8,786 bases of DNA from Candidatus Rokuibacteriota bacterium (GTDB lineage Bacteria; Methylomirabilota; Methylomirabilia; Rokubacteriales; CSP1-6). A program made the position numbers and the translations under genes. The DNA lies in assembly GCA_016206385.1 (NCBI GenBank), contig JACQRS010000340.1, positions 1 to 8,786 of the forward strand, given 5' to 3'. The notes under the pieces were generated by a model. That model saw only the letters and a program-made list of their open reading frames with translations. It searched no databases and was not told the DNA's origin. Of this stretch, positions 1 to 6,835 are shown one piece after another. Each line of letters begins with the position of its first letter. Position 1 is the stretch's first letter.

Positions 1-1003
1 CCCCCCGGATGATCATCATGTCGTCCGTCCGCCCCGTGATCCGCCCGATGCGCCGGGACGTCCGCCCGCACCGACAGGGCTCAGCGAGCAGCATCGAGAG
101 ATCTCCCGTCCGGTAGCGGAGCAGCGGCAGCGCCTCCTTCGTCAGCGTCGTGAACACCAGCTCCCCCGGCGTCCCCGGCGGAACGGGCACCAGCGTCTCG
201 GGATCGATCACCTCCAGGAGAAAGTGGTCCTCGTGGACGTGCATCCCCTGCTGCTCCGGGCACTCCACCGCCACCCCAGGCCCGATGACTTCCGACAGCC
301 CGTAGACGTTCAGCGCCGTGAGCCCGAGCCGCCCCTCGATCTGGGCCCGCATGGCCTCCGTCCACGGCTCGGCACCGAAGAATCCGAGGCGCAGCCTGAG
401 CTTGTCCCGCGGGATCCCGGCCTCCGCCAGGGCCTCGGCCAGGTGCAAACTGTACGAGGGCGTGCAGCACAGCACCGTCGAGCCCCACTCGTGGAGCGCC
501 ATGAGCTGCCGCTCAGTAAACCCACCGGAGAGGGGGATCACCGTGGCCCCCAGCCGCTCCGCCCCGTAGTGGAAGCCCAGTCCCCCGGTGAACAGCCCGT
601 AGCCGTACGCGTTCTGCACCACGTCCGCTGGCCCCACGCCCCCGGCCGCGAGCGTGCGCGCCATCACCTCGGTCCACACCTCCAGGTCATCGCGCGTATA
701 GGCCACCACCGTCGGCTTCCCCGTCGTCCCCGACGAGGCGTGCACCCGCACCACCTCCCGCAACGGGACGGCCAAGAGTCCGAACGGATAGTGCTCCCTC
801 AGGTCCGCCTTCTGGGTGAACGGGAGCCGTCTCACGTCGTCGAGGGACCGGATGCTGTCGGGCCGCACGCCGGCCTCGGCCAACCGCTCCCGGTGGAACG
901 CCACGCGGCCGTAGACCCGGCAGATCACGTCCCGAAGGCGGTCGAGCTGAAGCTGCTCCAGCTCGTCCCGCGGAATTCGCTCGACCTCGTACGCTGTCGC
1001 CAT
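1..1003 (-). CDS. paaK: Phenylacetate-CoA ligase (PaaK/PadJ-like), 3' end cut by window edge
   Basis: An AMP-forming aryl-acid:CoA ligase of the adenylating superfamily. It would activate phenylacetate or a related aryl acid with ATP and CoA to the aryl-acyl-CoA, AMP and pyrophosphate, in the cytoplasm. The frame runs open from an ATG at 1003 to the left edge, giving 334 codons of a family usually near 430-440 residues, so about 100 C-terminal residues are missing. Visible PaaK hallmarks are the phosphate-binding loop SSGTTGKP at residues 90-97, then NAYGYGLFTGG, SGGFTERQ, FGAEPWTE, YGLSEV, the acidic EDHF segment, and near the edge RYRTGD and GRTDDMMIIRG. A short Cys pair (CRCGRT) precedes the last motif. 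The start is supported by a GAGGAGGA ribosome site 9 nt upstream; the beta-subunit stop is 23 nt away, so it is co-transcribed. The family is near certain. The exact acid (phenylacetate, another arylacetate, or benzoate-like) is inference. Confidence 0.93.
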   Translation of the reverse strand, partial: MATAYEVERIPRDELEQLQLDRLRDVICRVYGRVAFHRERLAEAGVRPDSIRSLDDVRRLPFTQKADLREHYPFGLLAVPLREVVRVHASSGTTGKPTVVAYTRDDLEVWTEVMARTLAAGGVGPADVVQNAYGYGLFTGGLGFHYGAERLGATVIPLSGGFTERQLMALHEWGSTVLCCTPSYSLHLAEALAEAGIPRDKLRLRLGFFGAEPWTEAMRAQIEGRLGLTALNVYGLSEVIGPGVAVECPEQQGMHVHEDHFLLEVIDPETLVPVPPGTPGELVFTTLTKEALPLLRYRTGDLSMLLAEPCRCGRTSRRIGRITGRTDDMMIIRG

Positions 1004-1012
1004 GGCGAGAGT

Positions 1013-1020
1013 TCCTCCTC
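1013..1020 (-). promoter_or_regulatory. Ribosome binding site of the CoA ligase gene
   Basis: GAGGAGGA on the minus strand, 9 nt before the ATG at 1003. It lies in the 23-nt gap after the beta-subunit stop and fixes the ligase start. It is one of the strongest Shine-Dalgarno matches in the window, which suggests independent initiation for this gene. Confidence 0.75.
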
Positions 1021-1026
1021 GGAGTT

Positions 1027-1917
1027 TCAGGCGAACGCGCGGGGAGGCAGCGCCCGGGCCCGCCCGACCAAGCGGGCCCACCCCTGGTCCACGTCCTCCT
1101 GGATCTGGCGAATCGCCTCGTCGGTCAGGTGCCGGTAGCGCGCCTGGGCCGAGAGATATTCCTTCACAGGAACGCCGACGGGCTCATGCGTGATAGTGTA
1201 GCGAAGCCCATCTCGCACCTCGTAGAGCGGAAAGAGCCTGGATTCGACGGCCAGGCGCGCCACCCGGAGGGAGGCATCGTCGGCGATGCCCCACCCCGGC
1301 ACGCACGGGCAGAGGACGTGGAGGAACCGGGTACCGCCGAGCGTCCGTGCGCGCTCGATCTTGGCGAGAAGGTCCGCCGGATAGGCGGGGCAGGCCGTCG
1401 CGGCGTACGGGATCCTGTGGGCCGCCATGATCTCCACGATGTCCTTCTTCCGCGTGGGCTTGCCGCGGGGCGTCGAGCTGGTCCACGCGCCCCACGGCGT
1501 CGCCGAGCTCTTCTGGTTGCCGGTGTTCTGGTACGCCTCGTTGTCGAAGCAGACGTAGATGAAGTCCTCGTCGCGCTCCGCGGCACCGGAGAGCGCCTGG
1601 AGCCCGATGTCGTGGGTGCCGCCGTCGCCCGCCAGACAGGCCACGGTGACCTCCTCGCCGCGGGCCCTGAAGGCGCGCGCGAGGCCGGCCGCCGCGGCGG
1701 CCGTCGTCTCGAACGCGGTCTGGAAGACCGGAACCTGCATCGAGGACAAGGGCAGCGGGCCGGCCATCACCGCGATGCACGAGGGCGGGATCACGAGAAC
1801 CGTCCGCGGTCCGAGTCCCTTCAGCACGAACCTGACCGCCAGGGCCACCGCGCACCCCGGGCAGGAGGCGTGCCCCGGGCAGAACAGCTCGGCCTCGGGC
1901 TCGGCCGTCGTGCTCAC
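1027..1917 (-). CDS. 2-oxoacid:acceptor oxidoreductase, beta subunit (ThDP-binding; PorB/PadI-like)
   Basis: Beta subunit of a 2-oxoacid:ferredoxin-type oxidoreductase, 296 aa, the usual size. It binds thiamine diphosphate and the proximal [4Fe-4S] cluster and carries out oxidative decarboxylation of a 2-oxo acid with CoA. The ThDP/Mg signature is clear: GDGGTHDIG at residues 97-105, then DNEAYQNTG at 125-133 and TPWGAW at 140-145. Likely cluster ligands are C19 and C22 (CPGC), C47 (PPSC) and C205 (CPCVPGW); the 25-residue spacing from the second to the third cysteine matches the pyruvate:ferredoxin oxidoreductase family. The start is a GTG whose bases overlap the alpha-subunit TGA by 4 nt, preceded by GGAGGA 6 nt upstream. 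The frame stays open far upstream to 2880, but that part is antisense-free overlap with alpha in another phase and lacks beta-family motifs. Substrate is not readable; phenylglyoxylate-type is suggested by the adjacent ligase. Confidence 0.93.
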   Translation of the reverse strand: MSTTAEPEAELFCPGHASCPGCAVALAVRFVLKGLGPRTVLVIPPSCIAVMAGPLPLSSMQVPVFQTAFETTAAAAAGLARAFRARGEEVTVACLAGDGGTHDIGLQALSGAAERDEDFIYVCFDNEAYQNTGNQKSSATPWGAWTSSTPRGKPTRKKDIVEIMAAHRIPYAATACPAYPADLLAKIERARTLGGTRFLHVLCPCVPGWGIADDASLRVARLAVESRLFPLYEVRDGLRYTITHEPVGVPVKEYLSAQARYRHLTDEAIRQIQEDVDQGWARLVGRARALPPRAFA

Positions 1918-3095
1918 AGCCTCTCCTCCAGGATCGGATCCGGCGGTGCGCTCACGGCGTTCAGCGCCGAGCGACAGATCTCCATCACCCGATCGGCGGA
2001 CACGTTCACGCCACCGAGCCCGGCGATGAAGGAGAACACCTGAGGTCCGGTCACACGGTGGGCGTGGAGCGCCGCGCGGACCTCTTGGCAGAAGATGCCG
2101 CCGCTTCCGACCGAGCAATTGCGGTCGATCACCGCCACTTTCCCCACGCCGGCCAGGAGCCCGGCGACCCTCGCCGAAGGGAACGGGCGGAAGAGTCTGA
2201 GCTTGACCAGCCCGACGGGAATCCCCTGGCCACGCAGCTGGTCCACCGCTTCCCGTGCGGTGCCGGCGATTCCCCCGGCGGTCACGATCACGAGCTCGGC
2301 GTCCTCGGCCCGGTAGGTCTCCACGCTCGAGTAGGCCCGCTCGGTCAGCTCGCCGTAACGCCGGCCGGCCTCCTCGACAGCGTCGAGAGCGAGCTCCATG
2401 GCGGCCTTGAGCGCCAGGCGATTGGCCCGCCACTGCACCGGGGCGGTCGTTCCCCCGAAACCCCGGGGGGTGGCGGGATCGAGGCGGACGGGAGGCTCGT
2501 ACGGCGGGAGGAACTCGTCCACCAGCTCGGGATCGGGAATCTCCACCGGCTCCAGCGTGTGGGACACGTAGAGCGCTTCGATAACCACCATGGCGGGAAC
2601 GAGGAGGGCTTCGGCAACCCGGAACGCCTGGAGCACCGAGTCGAGCGCTTCCTGGGCCGACTCGCAGTAGAGCTGGATCCAGCCCGTGTCCCGCTGGGCC
2701 AGGCTGTCGGTCTGGTCCGCCCAGAACCCCCAGGGGGAGGCCAGCGTCCGGTTCACGTTCACCAGCACGACCGGCGCCCGTCCACCGGCAGCGTAGTGGA
2801 GCATCTCGTGCATGAGGGCAAGGCCCTGGGAGGCGGTCGCGGTGAAGACACGGGCGCCGGCCAGCGAGGCCGCGATGCACGCGGCCATCGCCGAGTGCTC
2901 GGACTCCACCGTCATGATGTCGGCGGTCAGCTCGCCCAGTTCCTGAAGCTCCAGGAGCTTCTCCAGCACCGGGGTCTGGGGCGTGATCGGGTAGACGGGG
3001 ATCAGGTGGGGGCGTGCGCGGAGGGCAGCGTAAGCGACCGCGTGGTCGCCCGTCAGCAGAATGCGCGTGTGCCGCGTGGCGACTTGCGTCAGCAT
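1914..3095 (-). CDS. 2-oxoacid:acceptor oxidoreductase, alpha subunit (PorA/PadG-like)
   Basis: Alpha subunit, 393 aa, typical of the four-subunit class of 2-oxoacid:acceptor oxidoreductases. It completes the ThDP active site with the beta subunit and helps set 2-oxo acid specificity. Visible are YPITPQTP at residues 35-42, the ThDP-contacting segment VESEHSA at 63-69 (the Glu of the SE pair, E66, is the likely cofactor-activating residue by family analogy), the TATASQG loop at 85-91, and a substrate-side stretch NRTLASPWGFWADQ (115-128) followed by QRDTGW (134-139). The C-terminal part from about 260 is the second pyrimidine-binding/transketolase-like domain, with TAGG and the conserved IDRN. 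The ATG at 3095 follows the upstream stop by 4 nt, and its own stop overlaps the beta start. The family call is firm. Whether the substrate is an aromatic, branched-chain or other 2-oxo acid cannot be read from this subunit alone. Confidence 0.93.
   Translation of the reverse strand: MLTQVATRHTRILLTGDHAVAYAALRARPHLIPVYPITPQTPVLEKLLELQELGELTADIMTVESEHSAMAACIAASLAGARVFTATASQGLALMHEMLHYAAGGRAPVVLVNVNRTLASPWGFWADQTDSLAQRDTGWIQLYCESAQEALDSVLQAFRVAEALLVPAMVVIEALYVSHTLEPVEIPDPELVDEFLPPYEPPVRLDPATPRGFGGTTAPVQWRANRLALKAAMELALDAVEEAGRRYGELTERAYSSVETYRAEDAELVIVTAGGIAGTAREAVDQLRGQGIPVGLVKLRLFRPFPSARVAGLLAGVGKVAVIDRNCSVGSGGIFCQEVRAALHAHRVTGPQVFSFIAGLGGVNVSADRVMEICRSALNAVSAPPDPILEERL
1924..1929 (-). promoter_or_regulatory. 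Ribosome binding site of the beta-subunit gene
   Basis: GGAGGA on the minus strand, 6 nt before the GTG at 1917 and inside the end of the alpha gene. With the GTGA stop/start overlap it decides the beta start and predicts translational coupling of alpha and beta. Confidence 0.7.
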
Positions 3096-3099
3096 AGCC

Positions 3100-4776
3100 T
3101 CATCGCTCCGGAACCATCACGAGGGCACCGCGCGGGCACTCGCGGGCACAGAGCCCGCACCCCTTGCAGTATGCCTCGAGCACCTCGTACCCCTCCGAGT
3201 CGAGCCGCCGGATTGCCACGTCGGGGCAGAAGATCAGGCAGACGTCGCAGCGGGTGCAGGCCCCACAGGAGAAGCACCGGCGCGCTTCGGGGCGGGCCTG
3301 GGTCTCGTCCAGCCCCGCGACCGCTTCCACGAACGAGGCGATACGGTCGGCGGCCTCGCGCTGGTGCCGCTCGGCGCGCGCGAGTCGGGGAAAGGCGTCG
3401 CCGTTGATGTCGGCGAAGCCAACGACCTGGTCAGAGCGGCTCGCGCCCGGGTGTGGACGAGCCGGTCGCGACTCCATCCCTGTGAGAGCGCGGTGGATCG
3501 CCCGGGCCGCTCGGGTTCCGGAGCCCATGGCATGCGCGACCGAGCGTGTCCAGAGAGTGAGATCCCCGCCCGCATAGAAGCCGAGCTCAGCGGTCGCTCC
3601 GTCCTCGCCGACGGTCACCAGCCCCCGCTCAACTCTCAGGTCCGGGGGGAGACAGGCAGGGTCAGGGAGCTGGCCGAGGGCCAGGAGGAGCGCGTCCGCG
3701 GCGAGGGTCTCGGTGCCTCCCTCGCCGAACACCGGCCGGATTGCTCCCGACTCCGTGACGGAAAGCCGGGCGCGGCGAACCCGGATCCCCGCGAGCCCAC
3801 GGTCACTGACCACCATCTCCTCCACCCCGACCTCGTTCAGAATTCCGACCCCCTCCATCAGGGCTTGAGCGACCTCCTCGGCGAGAGCCGGCATCGCTTC
3901 CCGCGCTTCGAGGGCGACGACGGTCACCGCGGCGCCAAGGCGCCGAGCCGTGCGCGCTACGTCTGTGGCTGTGCTTCCCCCGCCGACCACAACGACCTGT
4001 TCCCCGAGGCTCGGGCGAGCCCCCGAGTTGACTGCCCGGAGGAAGGCGAGGCCGTCGTAAACCCCCGGGCTGGTCTCTTCGGCAATCCCGAGCTTGACCG
4101 GGCAGGCGGCGCCGGTGGCGACAAAGACCGCCCGGTAGGAGCCGAGCCCCTCCCAGGGGATAGTCTCGCCGACGCGGACCCCGGTGTGAACCGTGATGCC
4201 GAGACCCAAGACCATCGCGATCTCCGCGTCCAGCACGTCGCGCGGCAGCCGGTATTCGGGGATCCCGTAGCGGAGAAGCCCGCCCAGCTCCGGCATCGCC
4301 TCGTAGAGCGCGACGCCGTGGCCGAGGCGGGCCAGGTGGTAGGCGCACGCCAGCCCGGCAGGTCCGCCTCCGACCACCGCAACCGACGGCGCCGGGCGCG
4401 CGCACGGCGGCTCGGGTGCCCGGTGACGGAGGCCCCAGTCGCCGACGAACCGCTCGAGCGCGTTGACGGCCACCGCATCGTCGTACTGCCCACGGTTGCA
4501 CGCGGCCTCGCACGGGTGCGCGCAGATCCGCCCCATGATTGCGGGGAAGGGGTTCTCCTGCCTGATCTGCTCCCAGGCGCCGCCGTAGTCCCCGACCGCG
4601 GCGCGCGCGATCCACGCCGGGATCGCCTCTCCCGCAGGGCAGGCGACGTGACACGGCGCCGGGCGCTCGACGTACCGGGGCCGACGCGTCCGCCACCCGC
4701 CGGTCTTGATCTCTTGCGTCGTTCGACCCGGCTCCGACCAGACCAGCGGACGCGCCTTGCCGAGGTCCGCGCTCAT
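3100..4776 (-). CDS. GltD-like FAD/NAD(P)-binding oxidoreductase fused to a C-terminal 2[4Fe-4S] ferredoxin (PadH + PadF/PorD functions)
   Basis: 558 aa, combining the electron-transfer parts of the complex. Residues 25-33 (TGGWRTRRP) resemble the N-terminal signature of PorD-type delta subunits. Next comes the GltD-like N-terminal Fe-S region (C42, C46, C85, C89, C93), an FAD Rossmann motif VVGGGPAG at 134-141, an NAD(P) Rossmann motif VVGGGSTATD at 263-272, and the FAD-closing GGD at 403-405. The tail has two ferredoxin clusters, C507/C510/C513/C517 and C537/C540/C543/C547, plus C501 and C504. It likely takes electrons from the beta-subunit cluster and reduces NAD(P)+ through FAD, or runs in reverse. 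Where GltD proteins commonly have Tyr-Arg-Arg after the second strand, this has A-L-E (288-290), which hints at NAD(H). The frame is open to 4986, but the ATG at 4776 is chosen: it has GGAG 6 nt upstream and sits 1 nt after the gamma stop. True glutamate synthase is unlikely because no large subunit is adjacent. Confidence 0.9.
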   Translation of the reverse strand: MSADLGKARPLVWSEPGRTTQEIKTGGWRTRRPRYVERPAPCHVACPAGEAIPAWIARAAVGDYGGAWEQIRQENPFPAIMGRICAHPCEAACNRGQYDDAVAVNALERFVGDWGLRHRAPEPPCARPAPSVAVVGGGPAGLACAYHLARLGHGVALYEAMPELGGLLRYGIPEYRLPRDVLDAEIAMVLGLGITVHTGVRVGETIPWEGLGSYRAVFVATGAACPVKLGIAEETSPGVYDGLAFLRAVNSGARPSLGEQVVVVGGGSTATDVARTARRLGAAVTVVALEAREAMPALAEEVAQALMEGVGILNEVGVEEMVVSDRGLAGIRVRRARLSVTESGAIRPVFGEGGTETLAADALLLALGQLPDPACLPPDLRVERGLVTVGEDGATAELGFYAGGDLTLWTRSVAHAMGSGTRAARAIHRALTGMESRPARPHPGASRSDQVVGFADINGDAFPRLARAERHQREAADRIASFVEAVAGLDETQARPEARRCFSCGACTRCDVCLIFCPDVAIRRLDSEGYEVLEAYCKGCGLCARECPRGALVMVPER

Positions 4777-4777
4777 C

Positions 4778-5326
4778 TCACGCTCCGATGGCCTCCAGAC
4801 CGGCACACGCCCAGTAGGCCTCCACACAGGCCGCGATGTTCTCCTCCGCCCGGGCCGGGCTTCCCTCTCGCACCGCCTCGACCAGCTTCTCGAGCGGCAC
4901 AAGCCCGCTCGCGCCCGCAAACGCTCCGAGCATCGTCGTGGAGACGACGGGGCTGAGCCCGCGGCGCAGCGCGATGGCCGTGGCATCCACCGTCACCACT
5001 CTGACCGAGTTCCAGGGCGGGACGCCGGGCAGCGGAGCATTGACGAACAGCCAGCCGCCCGGCCTGAGGCTGGCCACTATGCTCGAATCGTCGAGCAGGG
5101 TGGCGTCGAGCACGATGATATGGTGCGGGCGCTCGATGTCCGAGCGGACCCGGATGGGTCGCTCGTCGACGCGCAGGTAGGCGGTGACCGGGGCGCCCCG
5201 GCGCTCGCCACCGTACGCCGCAAAGGCCTGAACCCAGCGGCCGGTTTTGAAAAATGCTCCAGCCAGGATCTGGCATCCTACCTGGGCGCCCTGGCCGCCC
5301 CGACCGTGGATCCGGATCTCGAGCAT
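4778..5326 (-). CDS. 2-oxoacid:acceptor oxidoreductase, gamma subunit (PorG/PadE-like)
   Basis: Gamma subunit of the oxidoreductase, 182 aa, normal length for a stand-alone gamma chain. In this family the gamma domain helps bind coenzyme A and packs against alpha and beta. Family marks are the glycine-rich GRGGQGAQ at residues 8-15, the AFAAYGGERRGAPV segment at 34-47, and a central IIVLDATLL stretch; the C-terminal helices with STTMLGAFAG complete the fold. The ATG at 5326 lies 12 nt after the livF stop, and a GAGGT ribosome site overlaps that stop, so the transporter and oxidoreductase halves belong to one transcript. The GltD-like gene begins 1 nt after its stop. The family assignment is firm and the substrate is unknown. 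Confidence 0.93.
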   Translation of the reverse strand: MLEIRIHGRGGQGAQVGCQILAGAFFKTGRWVQAFAAYGGERRGAPVTAYLRVDERPIRVRSDIERPHHIIVLDATLLDDSSIVASLRPGGWLFVNAPLPGVPPWNSVRVVTVDATAIALRRGLSPVVSTTMLGAFAGASGLVPLEKLVEAVREGSPARAEENIAACVEAYWACAGLEAIGA

Positions 5327-5335
5327 CGCCCGCCG

Positions 5336-5340
5336 ACCTC
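5336..5340 (-). promoter_or_regulatory. Ribosome binding site of the gamma-subunit gene, overlapping the livF stop
   Basis: GAGGT on the minus strand, 9 nt before the ATG at 5326. It shares bases with the livF TGA (5339-5341). This joins the transporter and oxidoreductase halves translationally and leaves no room for a promoter or terminator between them. Confidence 0.65.
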
Positions 5341-6064
5341 ACCGGTACTCGGGGATGAGATGCAGGGAGTCGCCGAGATAGGCCCGCTGGACCTCGTCGG
5401 GGCCGCGGGCCTCGGACATGTTTCCTCCCGCCTCGAGCACATAGCCCCGATCAGCGATCCTGAATGCCGCCTTGGCGTTCTGCTCCACCAGGAGGAGCGT
5501 GATCCCCTGAGCCCGGAGCCCCTCGATGGCGCCGAAGATCTCGCGGATCACGAGGGGCGCGAGCCCCAGAGACGGCTCGTCCAGGAGAAGCAGCCGGGGC
5601 TGGGCCATCAGCGCCCGACCGATGGCCACCATCTGCTGCTCCCCGCCGGACAGGGTGGCCGCCGCCTGCCGCTGCCGCTCCCGTAAATGCGGGAAGAGTT
5701 CCCACACGCGTTCCAGGTCTCGCTCCACCTCCCGCTTTCCCACGGCCCGGTACCGGGCATAGGCCCCGAGCAGCAGGTTGTCCCTCACCGAGAGAGGACC
5801 GAAAAGATCCCGTCCCTCGGGGACCATGGAGATGCCGAGGCGAACGATTTGGTCCGGACGGCGGTTCGTGATGTCGCGGCCCTCGTAGTCAACGGCGCCG
5901 CCCCGCACGGGGATCAAGCCGGAAATGGCTCTGAGGAGCGTGGTCTTCCCCGCCCCGTTCGGGCCCACGATCGTCACCGCGTCGCCTTTCTGGAGCTGCA
6001 GCGAGACCCGGCTCAGGGCCTGCACCCGGCCGTAGAAGACTTCGAGCCCTTCGACCCGGAGCAC
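5339..6064 (-). CDS. livF: Branched-chain amino acid-type (HAAT) ABC transporter, ATP-binding protein LivF
   Basis: Second ATPase of the Liv/HAAT importer, 241 aa, full length. It hydrolyses ATP at the inner face of the membrane together with LivG. Motifs are Walker A GPNGAGKTT at residues 34-42, the MVPEGRDLFGPLSVRDNL stretch typical of LivF (80-97), ABC signature LSGGEQQ at 138-144, Walker B LLLLDEP at 158-164, and VEQN at 193-196, where the switch histidine is replaced by glutamine as is normal for LivF. The start is a GTG with GAGGAG 6 nt upstream; the livG stop lies between the two, leaving a 3-nt gap. The C-terminus (after YLGD) carries a slightly extended LHLIPEYR tail. The gene is intact and its family is certain; the transported compound is set by the binding protein, which is mostly outside the window. 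Confidence 0.95.
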   Translation of the reverse strand: MLRVEGLEVFYGRVQALSRVSLQLQKGDAVTIVGPNGAGKTTLLRAISGLIPVRGGAVDYEGRDITNRRPDQIVRLGISMVPEGRDLFGPLSVRDNLLLGAYARYRAVGKREVERDLERVWELFPHLRERQRQAAATLSGGEQQMVAIGRALMAQPRLLLLDEPSLGLAPLVIREIFGAIEGLRAQGITLLLVEQNAKAAFRIADRGYVLEAGGNMSEARGPDEVQRAYLGDSLHLIPEYR

Positions 6065-6067
6065 CGC

Positions 6068-6835
6068 TCACTCCTCAGCCCCGAGGTAGGCGGCGACGAC
6101 CTCGGCGTGGCGCTGGACCTCTCCCGGCGCGCCCTCCGCGATCTTCTCCCCGTAGTTGAGGACGAGGACCTCGTCGGAGATCTCCATGACCAGATCCATG
6201 TGGTGGTCCACCAGGAAGATGGTGATCCCCCGGTCGCGCAGCCGGCGAAGCAGCCCGCCGAGCCGCGCCTTCTCGGCCCGGTTCAGGCCTGCCGCGGGCT
6301 CGTCGAGCAGGAGCAGCACCGGCTCCATGGCCAGGGCCCGGGCGATCTCCGTCAGCCGCTGCTCCCCGTAGGGAAGGCTCGACGCGACGTGCCCCGCCTT
6401 GTCCTTGAGGCTCACGCGTTCCAGGATCTCGAGAGATCGCTCCCGGATCGCCGCCTCCTCCCGCCGCATCGATGCGGTGCGAAGCGCGGAGGCCAGGAGC
6501 CCGGCCCGGCTTCTCAGATGGCGGCCCAGCATCACGTTTTCGAGCACGGTCATCTCACCGAAGAGCTGCACCGTCTGAAACGTCCGGCCGATCCCGAGCG
6601 CGGCGATCGCGTAGGGCTTGAGCCGCGTGAGCGGTTGCCCGTTGAAGCGGACCAGGCCCCGGGATGGCGGGACCACGCCGGTAATGACGTTGAAGATCGT
6701 GGTCTTGCCGGCCCCGTTCGGACCGATCATAGCCTTGATCTGCCCGTCCCTCACGACGAAGTTCACGCGCTGCACCGCACGCACGCCGCCGAACTCCTTC
6801 GACAACTCCCGAACCTCGAGCATCGGTGAAGCCAC
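6068..6835 (-). CDS. livG: Branched-chain amino acid-type (HAAT) ABC transporter, ATP-binding protein LivG
   Basis: First ATPase of the importer, 255 aa from the GTG at 6835. Motifs are Walker A GPNGAGKTT at residues 38-46, the Q-loop RTFQ at 83-86, the LivG-type signature LPYGEQ at 153-158 (degenerate in place of LSGGQ, normal for this family), Walker B LLLLDEP at 173-179, and switch His H210 in LVDHHM. Many LivG proteins read V-E-H-D-M at that place. Two starts are plausible. The GTG at 6835 has GGAGGG 6 nt upstream and is 1 nt after the livM stop. The ATG at 6823 has GAGGTG 9 nt upstream and would give a protein beginning MLEVRELSKEF, four residues shorter. The longer form is given. The gene is intact and is followed by livF after 3 nt. 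Confidence 0.94.
   Translation of the reverse strand: MASPMLEVRELSKEFGGVRAVQRVNFVVRDGQIKAMIGPNGAGKTTIFNVITGVVPPSRGLVRFNGQPLTRLKPYAIAALGIGRTFQTVQLFGEMTVLENVMLGRHLRSRAGLLASALRTASMRREEAAIRERSLEILERVSLKDKAGHVASSLPYGEQRLTEIARALAMEPVLLLLDEPAAGLNRAEKARLGGLLRRLRDRGITIFLVDHHMDLVMEISDEVLVLNYGEKIAEGAPGEVQRHAEVVAAYLGAEE
6071..6076 (-). promoter_or_regulatory. Ribosome binding site of livF
   Basis: GAGGAG on the minus strand, 6 nt before the GTG at 6064. It is located in the last codons of livG and supports the non-ATG start of livF. Confidence 0.7.

Noticed and set aside
1918..2880. Upstream extension of the beta-subunit frame (617 codons in total)
   Set aside because: This part overlaps the alpha gene in another phase and has no beta-family motif. 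The GTG at 1917 with GGAGGA gives a normal 296-residue beta subunit.
2058..3407. 449-codon open frame on the plus strand
   Set aside because: Antisense shadow of the alpha-subunit gene with low-complexity composition; the opposite strand has clear family motifs.
3061..4956. 631-codon open frame on the plus strand
   Set aside because: It is antisense to the GltD-ferredoxin gene, rich in Arg/Pro/Gly/Asp/His, with no recognisable domain. It arises from the high GC of codon third positions in the real gene.
4777..4986. Upstream extension of the GltD-ferredoxin frame
   Set aside because: It would overlap the gamma gene by about 200 bases with Arg/Ser-rich sequence. The ATG at 4776 has its own ribosome site and directly follows the gamma stop.
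5477..5488. LivF lacking the ABC switch histidine (VEQN)
   Set aside because: Glutamine at this place is the usual state in LivF proteins, so it is not a defect.
5687..6829. 380-codon open frame on the plus strand
   Set aside because: Antisense to livG and part of livF, with no domain and no ribosome site of note. Both opposite genes are intact ABC ATPases.
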